Positions 1-7,397 of a DNA stretch of 41,357 bases are shown here, piece after piece. The notes under the pieces were generated by a model that saw only the letters and a list, made by a program, of their open reading frames with translations, was not told the origin of the DNA and ran no database searches. The translations under genes were made by a program, and so were the position numbers. The DNA is from Candidatus Poribacteria bacterium (GTDB lineage: Bacteria > Poribacteria > WGA-4E > B28-G17): NCBI GenBank assembly GCA_021162805.1, contig JAGGXZ010000095.1:1-41357 (forward strand), read 5' to 3'. Each line of letters starts with the position of its first letter. Positions within the stretch are counted from its first letter, which is position 1.

Positions 1-9
1 CATTTTCAT
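1..9 (-). CDS. Start of a minus-strand gene running off the left edge (partial)
   Basis: Read on the minus strand, an AGGAGG ribosome binding site (15-20) lies five bases before an ATG at 9-7, followed by AAA and a second ATG. Only three codons are in the window, so the product cannot be named. The gene would be divergent from the radical SAM gene, with the GTCATTT repeat region between them. Confidence 0.45.
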
Positions 10-92
10 CGCCCCCTCCTACAAGGAAACCTTTTTTCTTCTTATTTGTCAAGCCTTCGATGAACCATCTCATAGCTTCCGGGAATTCTCAG

Positions 93-170
93 GTCATTTA
101 TTGTCATTTGTCGTCATTTATCGTCATTTAAATGACGGCGAAGCCAAATGACATAATGACTACAAATGAC
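93..170. repeat. Phased GTCATTT / AAATGAC repeat array with a central palindrome
   Basis: GTCATTT starts at 93, 103, 113 and 123, exactly 10 bp apart. The inverted form AAATGAC follows at 130, 146 and 164, with a variant TAATGAC at 154. The junction at 122-137 is a perfect 16-bp palindrome. The array lies between two divergent genes. It could be an interior module of a dispersed repeat or a helically phased protein-binding site. Confidence 0.7.
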
Positions 171-180
171 GGCTGATCTA

Positions 181-231
181 TGGACGGCGGACAATTGGCC
201 ATAGATGCTACACTTAAGGGGAATAAAAGCG
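181..231 (-). repeat. End fragment of the MITE-like element also found at 21062
   Basis: These 51 bp match the reverse complement of 21062-21112 with four mismatches. The match ends at 231, which corresponds to the outer end of the complete element at 21062. The other end is not recognisable here, so this is a truncated or rearranged copy. It also explains why the open frame of the next gene extends upstream of its real start. Confidence 0.75.
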
Positions 232-257
232 TCGTAAATAAATGCAGGAGCAAGATA

Positions 258-1376
258 ATGATGAACGGATTTGGTCTTCTGATTAAACCGAGCTCTGCCG
301 AGTGCAACATGAACTGCCTTTACTGTTTCTACCACGGCCGGCCTACCGATCCTTATGCCGGTAGAAAGGGACGTAGGATGAGCGATGAGGTGCTCAGGGA
401 GATGATCAAACAGTACATGAACATGGTCGATATGGCCTCCCTCAGCTGGCAGGGCGGTGAGCCGCTGTTGATGGGGCTGGATTTCTTTCAGGCTGCCGTC
501 AATTACGAGATAAAGTTCGGCAGGTCGGGACAGATCGTCGGGAACAGCGTCCAGACAAACGGCGTGCTTATAAACGCCGAATGGGCGAGATTCTTCAACA
601 GATATAAATTCCTCATCGGACTGAGCCTGGACGGGCCGAAGGAAATCCACGATAGATTCAGGACGTATTACGACGGACGGGGAAGCTATGATGACGTGAT
701 GAGGGCGGCGGAGATCCTCAGAATGTACCGGGTCGAATTTAACGTGCTCGCTGTCGTAAACAGCTATAACGTCAAATACCCCGAGCTGCTCTTCGATTTC
801 TTCGTCTCGGAAGGCTTTCAGTTCCTCCAGTTTATCCCCTGCACCGAAAGGGATCCCAGAACAGGTAAAATGACACCTTTTTCGGTGGGGCCGGAGGAGT
901 ACGGGGACTTCCTCTGCGCCCTGTTCGATAAATGGTACAACAACGGCAACCCGATCGTCTCCATCAGGCTATTCGACGGGATTCTCTCCTCCATGTTGGG
1001 CATGCCCCCCGGCATGTGCATGCTGGAGGATCACTGCGGCGATTATGTCGTGGTGGAATATAACGGGGATGTATATCCGTGCGATTTCTTCGTCCAGGAG
1101 GATATGTTCCTCGGCAACCTGCTCGAGACACCCCTGTCCCGGATAGTGGAGACGGATAAGTTCAAATGGTTCAGGAACCTTCGGAGGGGTGATTTCCCCG
1201 AGTGCAAGGTATGCAGGTGGAACGAGATATGTCATAACTCCTGTCCCAGATTTAGGTATGTCAACGGAGGATTCAACGAGAGAAGCTATCTGTGCGATGC
1301 GTTCAGAAGATTCTTTAAGCACAGCTATCGGAGGTTCAGGATATTGAGGGATAAGCTCAGACGCCGAGGGTTCTGA
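258..1376 (+). CDS. Radical SAM protein, anaerobic sulfatase maturase (anSME)-like, with SPASM domain
   Basis: This 372-residue cytosolic protein is predicted to use S-adenosylmethionine and iron-sulfur clusters. The family oxidises a Cys or Ser of a target enzyme, classically a sulfatase, to formylglycine. The CxxxCxxC motif binding the radical SAM cluster is at C16, C20 and C23. A SAM-binding stretch (SWQGGEPLL) follows. A cysteine-rich C-terminal SPASM region (GMCMLEDHC, then CKVCRWNEICHNSC) would bind two auxiliary clusters. Length and architecture suit anSME. The frame is open from 180, but that part lies in a dispersed repeat. An AGGAG at 245-249 selects the ATG at 258. The last 20 bp overlap the convergent gene. 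No sulfatase is in view, so the substrate is unknown; other SPASM peptide-modifying enzymes are an alternative. Confidence 0.85.
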   Translation: MMNGFGLLIKPSSAECNMNCLYCFYHGRPTDPYAGRKGRRMSDEVLREMIKQYMNMVDMASLSWQGGEPLLMGLDFFQAAVNYEIKFGRSGQIVGNSVQTNGVLINAEWARFFNRYKFLIGLSLDGPKEIHDRFRTYYDGRGSYDDVMRAAEILRMYRVEFNVLAVVNSYNVKYPELLFDFFVSEGFQFLQFIPCTERDPRTGKMTPFSVGPEEYGDFLCALFDKWYNNGNPIVSIRLFDGILSSMLGMPPGMCMLEDHCGDYVVVEYNGDVYPCDFFVQEDMFLGNLLETPLSRIVETDKFKWFRNLRRGDFPECKVCRWNEICHNSCPRFRYVNGGFNERSYLCDAFRRFFKHSYRRFRILRDKLRRRGF

Positions 1377-1893
1377 AGAGGATATCGAAGACCGGACGGT
1401 TATCAGTTCTGTAATAGATCCGCATCTCATATGTAACGATCTCTCCACCACTTTCCCGGCATTCTATCCTCACGGTGACCTCCGTCGAGCTCATAAGGGC
1501 GTCATATTGAAACACCTCAAACAGATCGAGCGATTTGGATGGCTCGATGACTACGGGTAAACTGTTGCGGGTCAGACTTGGAAAGATCCTGGCTAAGGGG
1601 GTCTCGTAGAGATGGGTGTATCTCCATCTTCTACCCACCTTCACCGCCAGTCTGCATCTGTTTATCGTGACGGGGCGCTGGTCGCTCGTGTTATAGGCCC
1701 GGAAGGAGATCAAAAACAGCGTATAACCGCCTCGGCTGAGGAAGCAATTCACGCTTTTTACAAGCGGCTCGATCCTTAGCGGGCTTTCACGCCCGATGTG
1801 CCTTTTCGATCTGGCCTCCAGAACCACCACAACCCATCTGGACAGGGCCAATCCGAAGGCCAGCAGGCTGAGGATGAAGCTCGCCAGAAGCAC
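1357..1893 (-). CDS. Membrane-anchored hypothetical protein downstream of the sigma/anti-sigma pair
   Basis: I do not recognise this 178-residue protein. It begins with one hydrophobic segment (about residues 2-25), an uncleaved anchor or signal. A beta-rich domain follows with no cysteines clustered and no catalytic motif. The start is a GTG placed directly after the anti-sigma stop codon, with AGAGGGCG as a plausible ribosome binding site. It is therefore co-transcribed with the ECF sigma factor and its anti-sigma factor and may be an extracytoplasmic part of that signalling unit; this is inferred from position only. Its 3' end overlaps the convergent radical SAM gene by 20 bp. Confidence 0.7.
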   Translation of the reverse strand: MLLASFILSLLAFGLALSRWVVVVLEARSKRHIGRESPLRIEPLVKSVNCFLSRGGYTLFLISFRAYNTSDQRPVTINRCRLAVKVGRRWRYTHLYETPLARIFPSLTRNSLPVVIEPSKSLDLFEVFQYDALMSSTEVTVRIECRESGGEIVTYEMRIYYRTDNRPVFDILFRTLGV

Positions 1894-2346
1894 TTAGGAA
1901 CGCCCTCTGCCGATGATCTTGCTCAGTTCTGACTCCGATATGACGGTTACCGAGATCTCCGTGCTTCGCACGGGTCTGCTCCGGGTTATCGAGTGATAGA
2001 AGAAGGGGATGACGAGGAACCACGCGAGGGTTACGATCAGAGCCGTCAGCGGCGCCATGACCTTCATGATCCTGAACTTCCACCTTGCCCTTGAGGCTTC
2101 GTACCGGACGGTGAATTTCTGGATTCGCCTCATGATCTTATCCCGCATCTCGGCGGGCGCCCTCACCTCACCCCAGGCTCTAAGCGCGAGGGAAGTCCGC
2201 TGAAGCTCGGCAACCTGCCGGGCACATTCGGGGCATCTCCTCAGATGAAATCTTATAAGCCCTATCTTCCAGATGGGTAGTTCCCTGTCGAGATATGCTG
2301 AGAGAAGCGGTTTGACCTGTTCGCATTTCAGGTTATATCCTGGCAT
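1894..2346 (-). CDS. Anti-sigma factor with zinc-finger (zf-HC2) domain and one membrane segment
   Basis: The 150-residue product starts with a zf-HC2-type anti-sigma domain: an early cysteine (CEQVKPLLSAYLDREL) and then HLRRCPECA, giving the HxxxCxxC zinc motif. A single hydrophobic segment (about residues 87-112, PLTALIVTLAWFLVIPFFY) follows, and a short C-terminal tail. The layout is that of a membrane anti-sigma factor that sequesters its ECF sigma factor in the cytoplasm and releases it on an envelope signal. An AGGAGG site lies seven bases before the ATG at 2346, so this start is preferred over the TTG/ATG codons upstream. It overlaps the end of the sigma gene by 14 bp, which fits translational coupling of the pair. 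Confidence 0.88.
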   Translation of the reverse strand: MPGYNLKCEQVKPLLSAYLDRELPIWKIGLIRFHLRRCPECARQVAELQRTSLALRAWGEVRAPAEMRDKIMRRIQKFTVRYEASRARWKFRIMKVMAPLTALIVTLAWFLVIPFFYHSITRSRPVRSTEISVTVISESELSKIIGRGRS

Positions 2347-2923
2347 TATACCCCTCCTCAAGCCCGTATCTCACCAGGATCTTGCGCAGGTTCTGACGCG
2401 CCCTGTGGATGATCGATTTAACGGCGCCGACCGAACATCCCAGCGCATAGGCTATCTCGTCGTACCTCAGCGACTCGTACTCCCTCATCACGATGGCCAG
2501 CCTTTGGTTTTCGGGAAGGCTCTGGATCGCGCGCTTGACCAACATCGCCCTCTCCTTCCTCTCGAAAAGCTCATCCGGCATCGGCGATGTATCTACAAAT
2601 ATATCGGCATTTCCTTCCGACTCGATGATCCGTTCCAGCGAGTCGGAGGGATGACGCCTTCTATATCTGAGCTCGTTCCGACACAGGTTCGCCGCTATCT
2701 TGAAGAGCCAGCTTTTGAACCTGTTTTTAGATCTATATCCCCTGGCGTTTTTGAAGACCTTGATAAAGGTCTCCTGACAGAGATCCTCTGCCCTGTGGTA
2801 ATCGCCTATGGTATGGTAGATGAAGTTCATGACGGCGTCCTGATATCTGGAGACCAGGAGCTCAAAGGCGTTCACGTCGCCGTTTTTACATCGGAGCATC
2901 AGCTCCTCGTCGGAGCTTCTCAT
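2333..2923 (-). CDS. RNA polymerase ECF-type sigma-70 factor (RpoE/SigW-like)
   Basis: This 196-residue protein has the two ECF domains. Sigma region 2 is near residues 20-90 (DLCQETFIKVFKNARGY, then SWLFKIAANLCRNELRYRRR). Region 4 is near residues 130-185 (LPENQRLAIVMREYESLRYDEIA, then GCSVGAVKSIIHRARQNLRKIL), a helix-turn-helix that reads the -35 element. It lacks regions 1 and 3, as ECF factors do. It directs RNA polymerase to a stress or envelope regulon and is presumably held by the anti-sigma factor encoded next. The M42 peptidase gene ends 7 bp upstream, so the pair may be part of the longer transcript coming from argJ. Confidence 0.93.
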   Translation of the reverse strand: MRSSDEELMLRCKNGDVNAFELLVSRYQDAVMNFIYHTIGDYHRAEDLCQETFIKVFKNARGYRSKNRFKSWLFKIAANLCRNELRYRRRHPSDSLERIIESEGNADIFVDTSPMPDELFERKERAMLVKRAIQSLPENQRLAIVMREYESLRYDEIAYALGCSVGAVKSIIHRARQNLRKILVRYGLEEGYNARI

Positions 2924-2929
2924 ATCCCG

Positions 2930-4000
2930 TTACACCTCGCTATATCCGAACTTCCCCTCATGGGCTTTTTCCAGGAAGGACGCCAGAAGCCTGACTGAGG
3001 CGTCGATATCCCCCCAATGGGCCATCTCCACGGTTGTGTGGACGTATCTAGTGGGGATGGAGATGGTCGCAACCGGTATCCCCGCCCTTGCCCTCTGCAT
3101 CGCTCCCGAATCCGTCCCACCCCTCGGCAATATCTCCATCTGGTATTTGATCCCGTTCTTCTCGGCTAAGTTCCTCAAGAACTGAACTAGGTTATAGTCC
3201 GAGATGCTGGAGGAGTCCATGATCTTTATGGCCGTGCCCTCTCCGAGCTTTGTCACCCTTTCGTGGGCGGGGCTTCCGGGCAGGTCGTTGGAGATCGTCA
3301 CGTCCAGCGCTATCCCGACGTCCGGATCTATTCCGAAGGCGGAGGTCTGAGCTCCCCGCAGCCCCACCTCCTCCTGGACCGTCGCCACGGCGTAGATCTC
3401 GACCTCATGTCCTTCCAGGGCCTTCAGGGCCTGAAGCATGACGTAAAGCCCCAGCCTATCGTCAAACGCCTTGCCTGTGACGCATTCCCCGATGGCGATA
3501 ACGCGTCTGTCCATCGTTATCGGGTCACCCACGCGGACATATCTCTCGACCCTTCTTTTGGGCATTCCCAGGTCGATATAATAATCGGTCACCTGGGGCG
3601 GTTTCTCGTCCTTCGGCTGAAGGTGTATCGGTTTACGTGCCAGCGTCATTATCCCGGGGAGATCCCTCTTGAATCCATGCACCACAACTCGCTGGTTCAT
3701 CAGCGTCCTGGCGTCAAATCCTCCTACGGGGACGAACTTCAGGAATCCGTCATCGTCTATATGGTTAACCAGGAAGCCGATTTCATCCATGTGGGCGGCG
3801 ATCATGACCTTTTTGGGATTGGATACGCCCTCAGGTCGTTTGATCCCTATGACATTTCCCATCTGATCGACCTTGACGAGGTCAACCAGATCCTTCATCC
3901 TCTCGATCACCAGCGCCCTGATCCTCTCCTCACGACCTGGCACGCCAGGCGTCTCACAGAGGTTTCTCAAAAGCCTAAAGCTTCGCCTTGGTTCTATCAT
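2930..4000 (-). CDS. M42 family metallopeptidase (glutamyl aminopeptidase / FrvX-like)
   Basis: The 356-residue enzyme is a predicted cytosolic di-metal aminopeptidase that trims peptides. All family metal and catalytic positions are visible: H70 and D72 in AAHMDEIG, D180 in GKAFDDRLG, the catalytic E210 and ligand E211 in VQEEVGLRGA, D233 in LDVTISND, and H321 in VHTTVEMAHWG. Length fits the family, which forms tetrahedral dodecamers. The ATG at 4000 is preceded by AGGAGG and GGGG. The gene lies 14 bp after the alcohol dehydrogenase gene in the same orientation. Many M42 proteins were first annotated as endoglucanases; the peptidase role is the better supported one. Confidence 0.92.
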   Translation of the reverse strand: MIEPRRSFRLLRNLCETPGVPGREERIRALVIERMKDLVDLVKVDQMGNVIGIKRPEGVSNPKKVMIAAHMDEIGFLVNHIDDDGFLKFVPVGGFDARTLMNQRVVVHGFKRDLPGIMTLARKPIHLQPKDEKPPQVTDYYIDLGMPKRRVERYVRVGDPITMDRRVIAIGECVTGKAFDDRLGLYVMLQALKALEGHEVEIYAVATVQEEVGLRGAQTSAFGIDPDVGIALDVTISNDLPGSPAHERVTKLGEGTAIKIMDSSSISDYNLVQFLRNLAEKNGIKYQMEILPRGGTDSGAMQRARAGIPVATISIPTRYVHTTVEMAHWGDIDASVRLLASFLEKAHEGKFGYSEV

Positions 4001-4014
4001 ATCCCCTTTCCTCC

Positions 4015-5052
4015 TCAGATCTCTATCATAGCTTTGATTATTCCCCCCTTACCTTCACCCGTTAACATCTCAAACGCCTCCGCGATCCTCTCCAGAGGGA
4101 AGAGATGGCTGATCATCGCCTCGGGATCGATCATTCCGGAGGCGGCGAGTCTGATGGCACGTTGATAGACGTTTTTCATCCGGCGGGCCATCTTTATCGT
4201 CAACCCTTTCCTCCGGGCTCTGGAAGCGGTGAGGACGATCCTGTCGTCGGACGGTATCCCGATGAAGACGGCCATGCCGCCGTTCTTACAGACATCGATG
4301 CACTGCTGGAAGGTCTCGGCCTCGCCGGCCGCCTCAAAGGCGACATCGACCCCCCTGCTGCCCGTCAGATCCATGATGAGCCGGACGGGATCTGATCCGG
4401 TGGGATCTATCACCACATCGGCGCCTAGCTTCTTAGCCATCTCGCGTCTTTCGGGAATCGGCTCGCTCAGGAAGATCCTGGACGCCCCGGACAGAGCGGC
4501 TATCTGAGCCGTGGCCAACCCTACAGGTCCACCCCCTATAACGGCCACCTCGTATCCGGGTTTCACCTTGCCCAGATCGACGGCATGGATCGCTACGCCG
4601 TACACCTCGAGCATCGCCCCCCCGGCCGTGCTGATCTCAGGAGGAAGTTTGAAAAGCAGGTGTTCGGGATGTACCAGCTTCTCCCTGAAAGCACCTTGTT
4701 GAGGAGGAGTGCCGAAGAAGCGGATGTTCAAACATAGGTTCGGATTGCCCTCAAGGCAGGCTTCACATCTACCACAATGTATAGCCGGATCTATAGCTAC
4801 CCGATCCCCCGGCTTAAGGGAGCTAACACCCGATCCGATCTCAAGCACCACACCGGCGGGTTCATGTCCTATGATGAAAGGCCCTTCCGGGACGGCGTCT
4901 CCGATCTGACCTTCGGCGTAGTAATGGACGTCGGAGCCGCATATCCCGACGTATTCCACTTTCACCAACACGTCATCGGGATTTTGAACTTTCGGTTCCT
5001 CGATCTCCCCGACCCTGATATCCCCGGGTTTATAAAGCAGCGCCGCTCTCAT
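4015..5052 (-). CDS. Zinc-dependent medium-chain alcohol/sorbitol dehydrogenase
   Basis: This 345-residue NAD(P)-dependent oxidoreductase is of the medium-chain family closest to sorbitol/xylitol and threonine dehydrogenases. Catalytic zinc ligands are C38 (GICGSDVHYY) and H63-E64 (GHEPAGVV). The structural zinc lobe is C93, C96, C99 and C107. A GGGPVGL nucleotide-binding Rossmann motif follows near residues 173-179. It probably oxidises a polyol or sugar alcohol to the ketose; the exact substrate cannot be read from the sequence. It starts 4 bp after the stop of the TolB-like gene, preceded by GTGAGAGG. With the sugar oxidoreductases elsewhere in the window it suits an organism degrading diverse carbohydrates. 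Confidence 0.9.
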   Translation of the reverse strand: MRAALLYKPGDIRVGEIEEPKVQNPDDVLVKVEYVGICGSDVHYYAEGQIGDAVPEGPFIIGHEPAGVVLEIGSGVSSLKPGDRVAIDPAIHCGRCEACLEGNPNLCLNIRFFGTPPQQGAFREKLVHPEHLLFKLPPEISTAGGAMLEVYGVAIHAVDLGKVKPGYEVAVIGGGPVGLATAQIAALSGASRIFLSEPIPERREMAKKLGADVVIDPTGSDPVRLIMDLTGSRGVDVAFEAAGEAETFQQCIDVCKNGGMAVFIGIPSDDRIVLTASRARRKGLTIKMARRMKNVYQRAIRLAASGMIDPEAMISHLFPLERIAEAFEMLTGEGKGGIIKAMIEI

Positions 5053-5056
5053 CCTC

Positions 5057-6073
5057 TCACTTCCAATCCAGATAGAGGTGATCGTAATTCGTGTTTGTTA
5101 TTCTAACCTGGTTGCTTCCGTCGGGGTTGACGATGAAGATCTCCAGGGATTTCCTGTCACCTGGACGAGCCGCATAGGCTATCTTAGTTCCATCGCCGTT
5201 CCACGTCGCGTATGCCGCTCTTCCGTTACTGACGTTGATCAGGTTTTTAAATCTCCCCCTGACCACCTCTGCGGTGCAGACATAACCTCTGGCCGAGAAG
5301 AGGATCCTCCTACCATCCGGCGCCCATTCGTAGATCTCATCGCAGGGGGGTTCATCCCTTCCCAACGCCCATCTGCCCGATGCGATCACGCCTTCGACAT
5401 CCGCAAGGGCGAGCACGCCTGAGGTGATGAAGGCGATATATTTGTTATCCCAAGTCCAGAAGGGCCAGGCGGCATCTTTGGGAAGAGAGGGGATCAATCT
5501 CGGATGGGGATTAAGTATGCGTCCGTCCTCGTTCCAGTGGTTCCATCCCTTGGCCCATTCGCTGCTGCCCATTCTCTTTCGATCCTTTCCGTCTACGCTC
5601 ACCACCCATCCCTCCAGCCGATCCACACTTCGTTTGGGTTTAACCGAGACGAGGATCTGATCGCTTTTGGGCGACCACCAGAAGTAGTTTATCCTCTCCT
5701 GCTTGCCGAGCAACCTTCTTTTGCCGGAGCCATCCCCCCTCATCACCCACAGTTCCTGGTTTCCATCAGGCCCGGAGATGTAGGCTATATATCGGCCGTC
5801 AGGTGACCATCTTGGGAAAATGCTGATGTTGTCGTCGGTGAGCTGACGAAGCTCCGTGCCGTCGGGGTTCATCGTGTATATATTCTGACTGAAGAACTCC
5901 CACCATCTTTTGGAAACCCCTGAAGGCCCCACGCCGCTGCTGTATATACCTATAGAGGCTTTGAACCCCTGGAGGCTATTGAGCGGTTTTCTGACAGTAA
6001 AGACCAGATCACCGCACAACGCCGTGGAAATAAACCACAGCGTCAAAAGTATAGCGAGCACGGCCCCCTTCAA
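5057..6073 (-). CDS. Exported TolB-like beta-propeller (PD40/WD40 repeat) protein
   Basis: The 338-residue product has a typical signal peptide (about residues 1-20, ending ISTALCG). At least four PD40-type blades follow, each with a WSPDGRYIAYIS-like strand; examples lie near SPDGRYIAY, WSPKSDQILV, WAPDGRRILF and WNGDGTKIAY. It should be a periplasmic six- to seven-bladed propeller, as in the C-terminal domain of TolB, without TolB's N-terminal domain. The start is a TTG at 6073, chosen because a strong AGGAGGGGG lies four bases upstream. Such proteins are common binding or scaffold proteins and the partner here is unknown. Confidence 0.85.
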   Translation of the reverse strand: MKGAVLAILLTLWFISTALCGDLVFTVRKPLNSLQGFKASIGIYSSGVGPSGVSKRWWEFFSQNIYTMNPDGTELRQLTDDNISIFPRWSPDGRYIAYISGPDGNQELWVMRGDGSGKRRLLGKQERINYFWWSPKSDQILVSVKPKRSVDRLEGWVVSVDGKDRKRMGSSEWAKGWNHWNEDGRILNPHPRLIPSLPKDAAWPFWTWDNKYIAFITSGVLALADVEGVIASGRWALGRDEPPCDEIYEWAPDGRRILFSARGYVCTAEVVRGRFKNLINVSNGRAAYATWNGDGTKIAYAARPGDRKSLEIFIVNPDGSNQVRITNTNYDHLYLDWK

Positions 6074-6089
6074 TTTGCCCCCTCCTTTT

Positions 6090-6269
6090 TCACCTGAGCT
6101 TTAATATCTCCCTCGGTTCCTCCTGAAGTATGGGCTTTTCGAGCTCAGTTATGGCATTGAAGACGGTCTTTATGAACTCGGCCACCTCATCCCCCGTTAC
6201 CTCCTTCTTGCTCTGGATGAAGGCGACCGTCATATCACGCACGAGCTCGAACTTCTTATCCGTCAGCAT
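6090..6269 (-). CDS. Small conserved-looking protein (59 aa), MucR/Ros N-terminus-like
   Basis: This 59-residue ORF starts at an ATG at 6269 with GGGGAGGGG just upstream. It overlaps the end of the preceding small gene by 14 bp. The sequence is a predicted helical bundle (LTDKKFELVRDMTVAFIQSK, then EVAEFIKTVFNAITEL). Its pattern recalls the N-terminal helices of MucR/Ros-type regulators, but the zinc finger of that family is absent. The resemblance is by eye only. It sits between argB and the TolB-like gene in a tight minus-strand series. Confidence 0.6.
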   Translation of the reverse strand: MLTDKKFELVRDMTVAFIQSKKEVTGDEVAEFIKTVFNAITELEKPILQEEPREILKLR

Positions 6270-6507
6270 TTTCCCCTCCCCTGGCCGTTCTAGGCAGAAC
6301 GAACTGCCATATAAGCCTTTGAAACCTGGATTCATATATCAGATCATATCTGTCCATCATATCGGGTATGATCTTCTCCGCCCTGCGGCGCGTCTCGAGT
6401 GTCAATCTGATAGCCTCGGGCAGAGAGAGAGATCTATCATACATCAGCCTCTCTGCCGTTTGATCGACCAGATCTCGAAGTTTCCCTATCCTTTCATCAT
6501 CGTTCAT
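6256..6507 (-). CDS. Small hypothetical helical protein following argB
   Basis: This 83-residue ORF begins in an ATGA overlap with the argB stop codon, so it is translationally coupled to argB. It is charged and mostly helical, with the end of a possible repeated helix (RLMYDRSLSLPEAIRLTLETRRRAEKIIP). No known domain is recognised. The conserved-looking overlaps on both sides (argB and the 59-residue ORF) support that it is a real gene. Confidence 0.6.
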   Translation of the reverse strand: MNDDERIGKLRDLVDQTAERLMYDRSLSLPEAIRLTLETRRRAEKIIPDMMDRYDLIYESRFQRLIWQFVLPRTARGGENADG

Positions 6508-7367
6508 CCCACTATCTCCGTTCCGATTCCACTTTCGGTGAATATCTCCAGCAGGATCGAGTGAGGGATCCTGCCGTCGATTATGTGGGTCTTGGAGACC
6601 CCTCCTTTAAGGGCGATGAGACAGGCTTTCACCTTGGGTATCATCCCGCCCGCTATCACACCTTCCGCCTTCAGCCTCTCAACCTCATCCTCGTGGATAG
6701 TCGGTATCAGGGAGTTTTCGTCCTCTCTATCGGCCAATATTCCCCTAACGTCGGTGAGCAGTATCAGTTTTTCGGCTTTCAGGGCGGCAGCTATCTCTCC
6801 GGCGACGGTATCGGCGTTTATATTGTAGGTCTGTCCTCCCTCATCCACACCTATAGGTGCGATCACGGGGATAAACCCTCCGGATATGAGCGTGTCGATT
6901 ATCCCGGGGTTTATCCTCACCACCTCCCCGACGAAGCCTATGTCCAGATCGGGTTTGGGCATGTGTTTTTTTGCCAGTATGAAGCTGGCGTCTTTTCCAC
7001 ATATTCCGACAGCTTTAGCGCCATGTTGGTTTATAAGGGAGACTATCTGCTTGTTGATCACCCCGGCGAGCACCATCTCTACGATCTCCATCGTCTCGCC
7101 GTCCGTCACCCTCAATCCGTTGACGAAGCGGGATTTCTTCCCGAGTTTTTCCATCGTCCGGCTTATCATAGGTCCTCCGCCGTGAACCAGTACGGGGTTC
7201 ATCCCCACGAACTTCAGAAGCACGACATCCTGGATCACGCTCTCCCTCAACTCATCCTCGATCATAGCGCTGCCGCCGTATTTTATCACCATCGTGGTTC
7301 CGTAAAACCTTCTTATATACGGCAGAGCCTCTATGAGAACCTTCGCCTTGGATATGAGCTCATTCAT
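6504..7367 (-). CDS. argB: Acetylglutamate kinase ArgB
   Basis: The 287-residue enzyme phosphorylates N-acetyl-L-glutamate, the second committed step of arginine biosynthesis. The amino acid kinase fold is shown by IKYGGSAM near residue 28, the VHGGGPMIS substrate loop, the N-acetylglutamate-binding NINADTVAGEIAAALKAEKLI segment near residues 178-198, and the lysine-containing GGMIPKV segment. Length fits the family. Its N-terminal stretch before the kinase core (about residues 1-22) is like that of the arginine-inhibited hexameric enzymes, which suggests feedback control. The ATG at 7367 follows an AAGGAG. It lies 30 bp after argJ in the same orientation, so the two consecutive arginine genes share a transcript. 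Confidence 0.97.
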   Translation of the reverse strand: MNELISKAKVLIEALPYIRRFYGTTMVIKYGGSAMIEDELRESVIQDVVLLKFVGMNPVLVHGGGPMISRTMEKLGKKSRFVNGLRVTDGETMEIVEMVLAGVINKQIVSLINQHGAKAVGICGKDASFILAKKHMPKPDLDIGFVGEVVRINPGIIDTLISGGFIPVIAPIGVDEGGQTYNINADTVAGEIAAALKAEKLILLTDVRGILADREDENSLIPTIHEDEVERLKAEGVIAGGMIPKVKACLIALKGGVSKTHIIDGRIPHSILLEIFTESGIGTEIVG

Positions 7368-7397
7368 CCACCGGATCTCCTTTTATATGCGGGGTTT

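Noticed and set aside
180-257. N-terminal extension of the radical SAM protein
   Set aside because: It lies in a dispersed repeat and has no ribosome binding site; AGGAG at 245-249 points to the ATG at 258.
2273-2998. Long plus-strand ORF opposite the sigma factor
   Set aside because: It is the complement of clearly recognised sigma and anti-sigma genes and has no domain of its own. Other long opposite-strand ORFs were dropped for the same reason.
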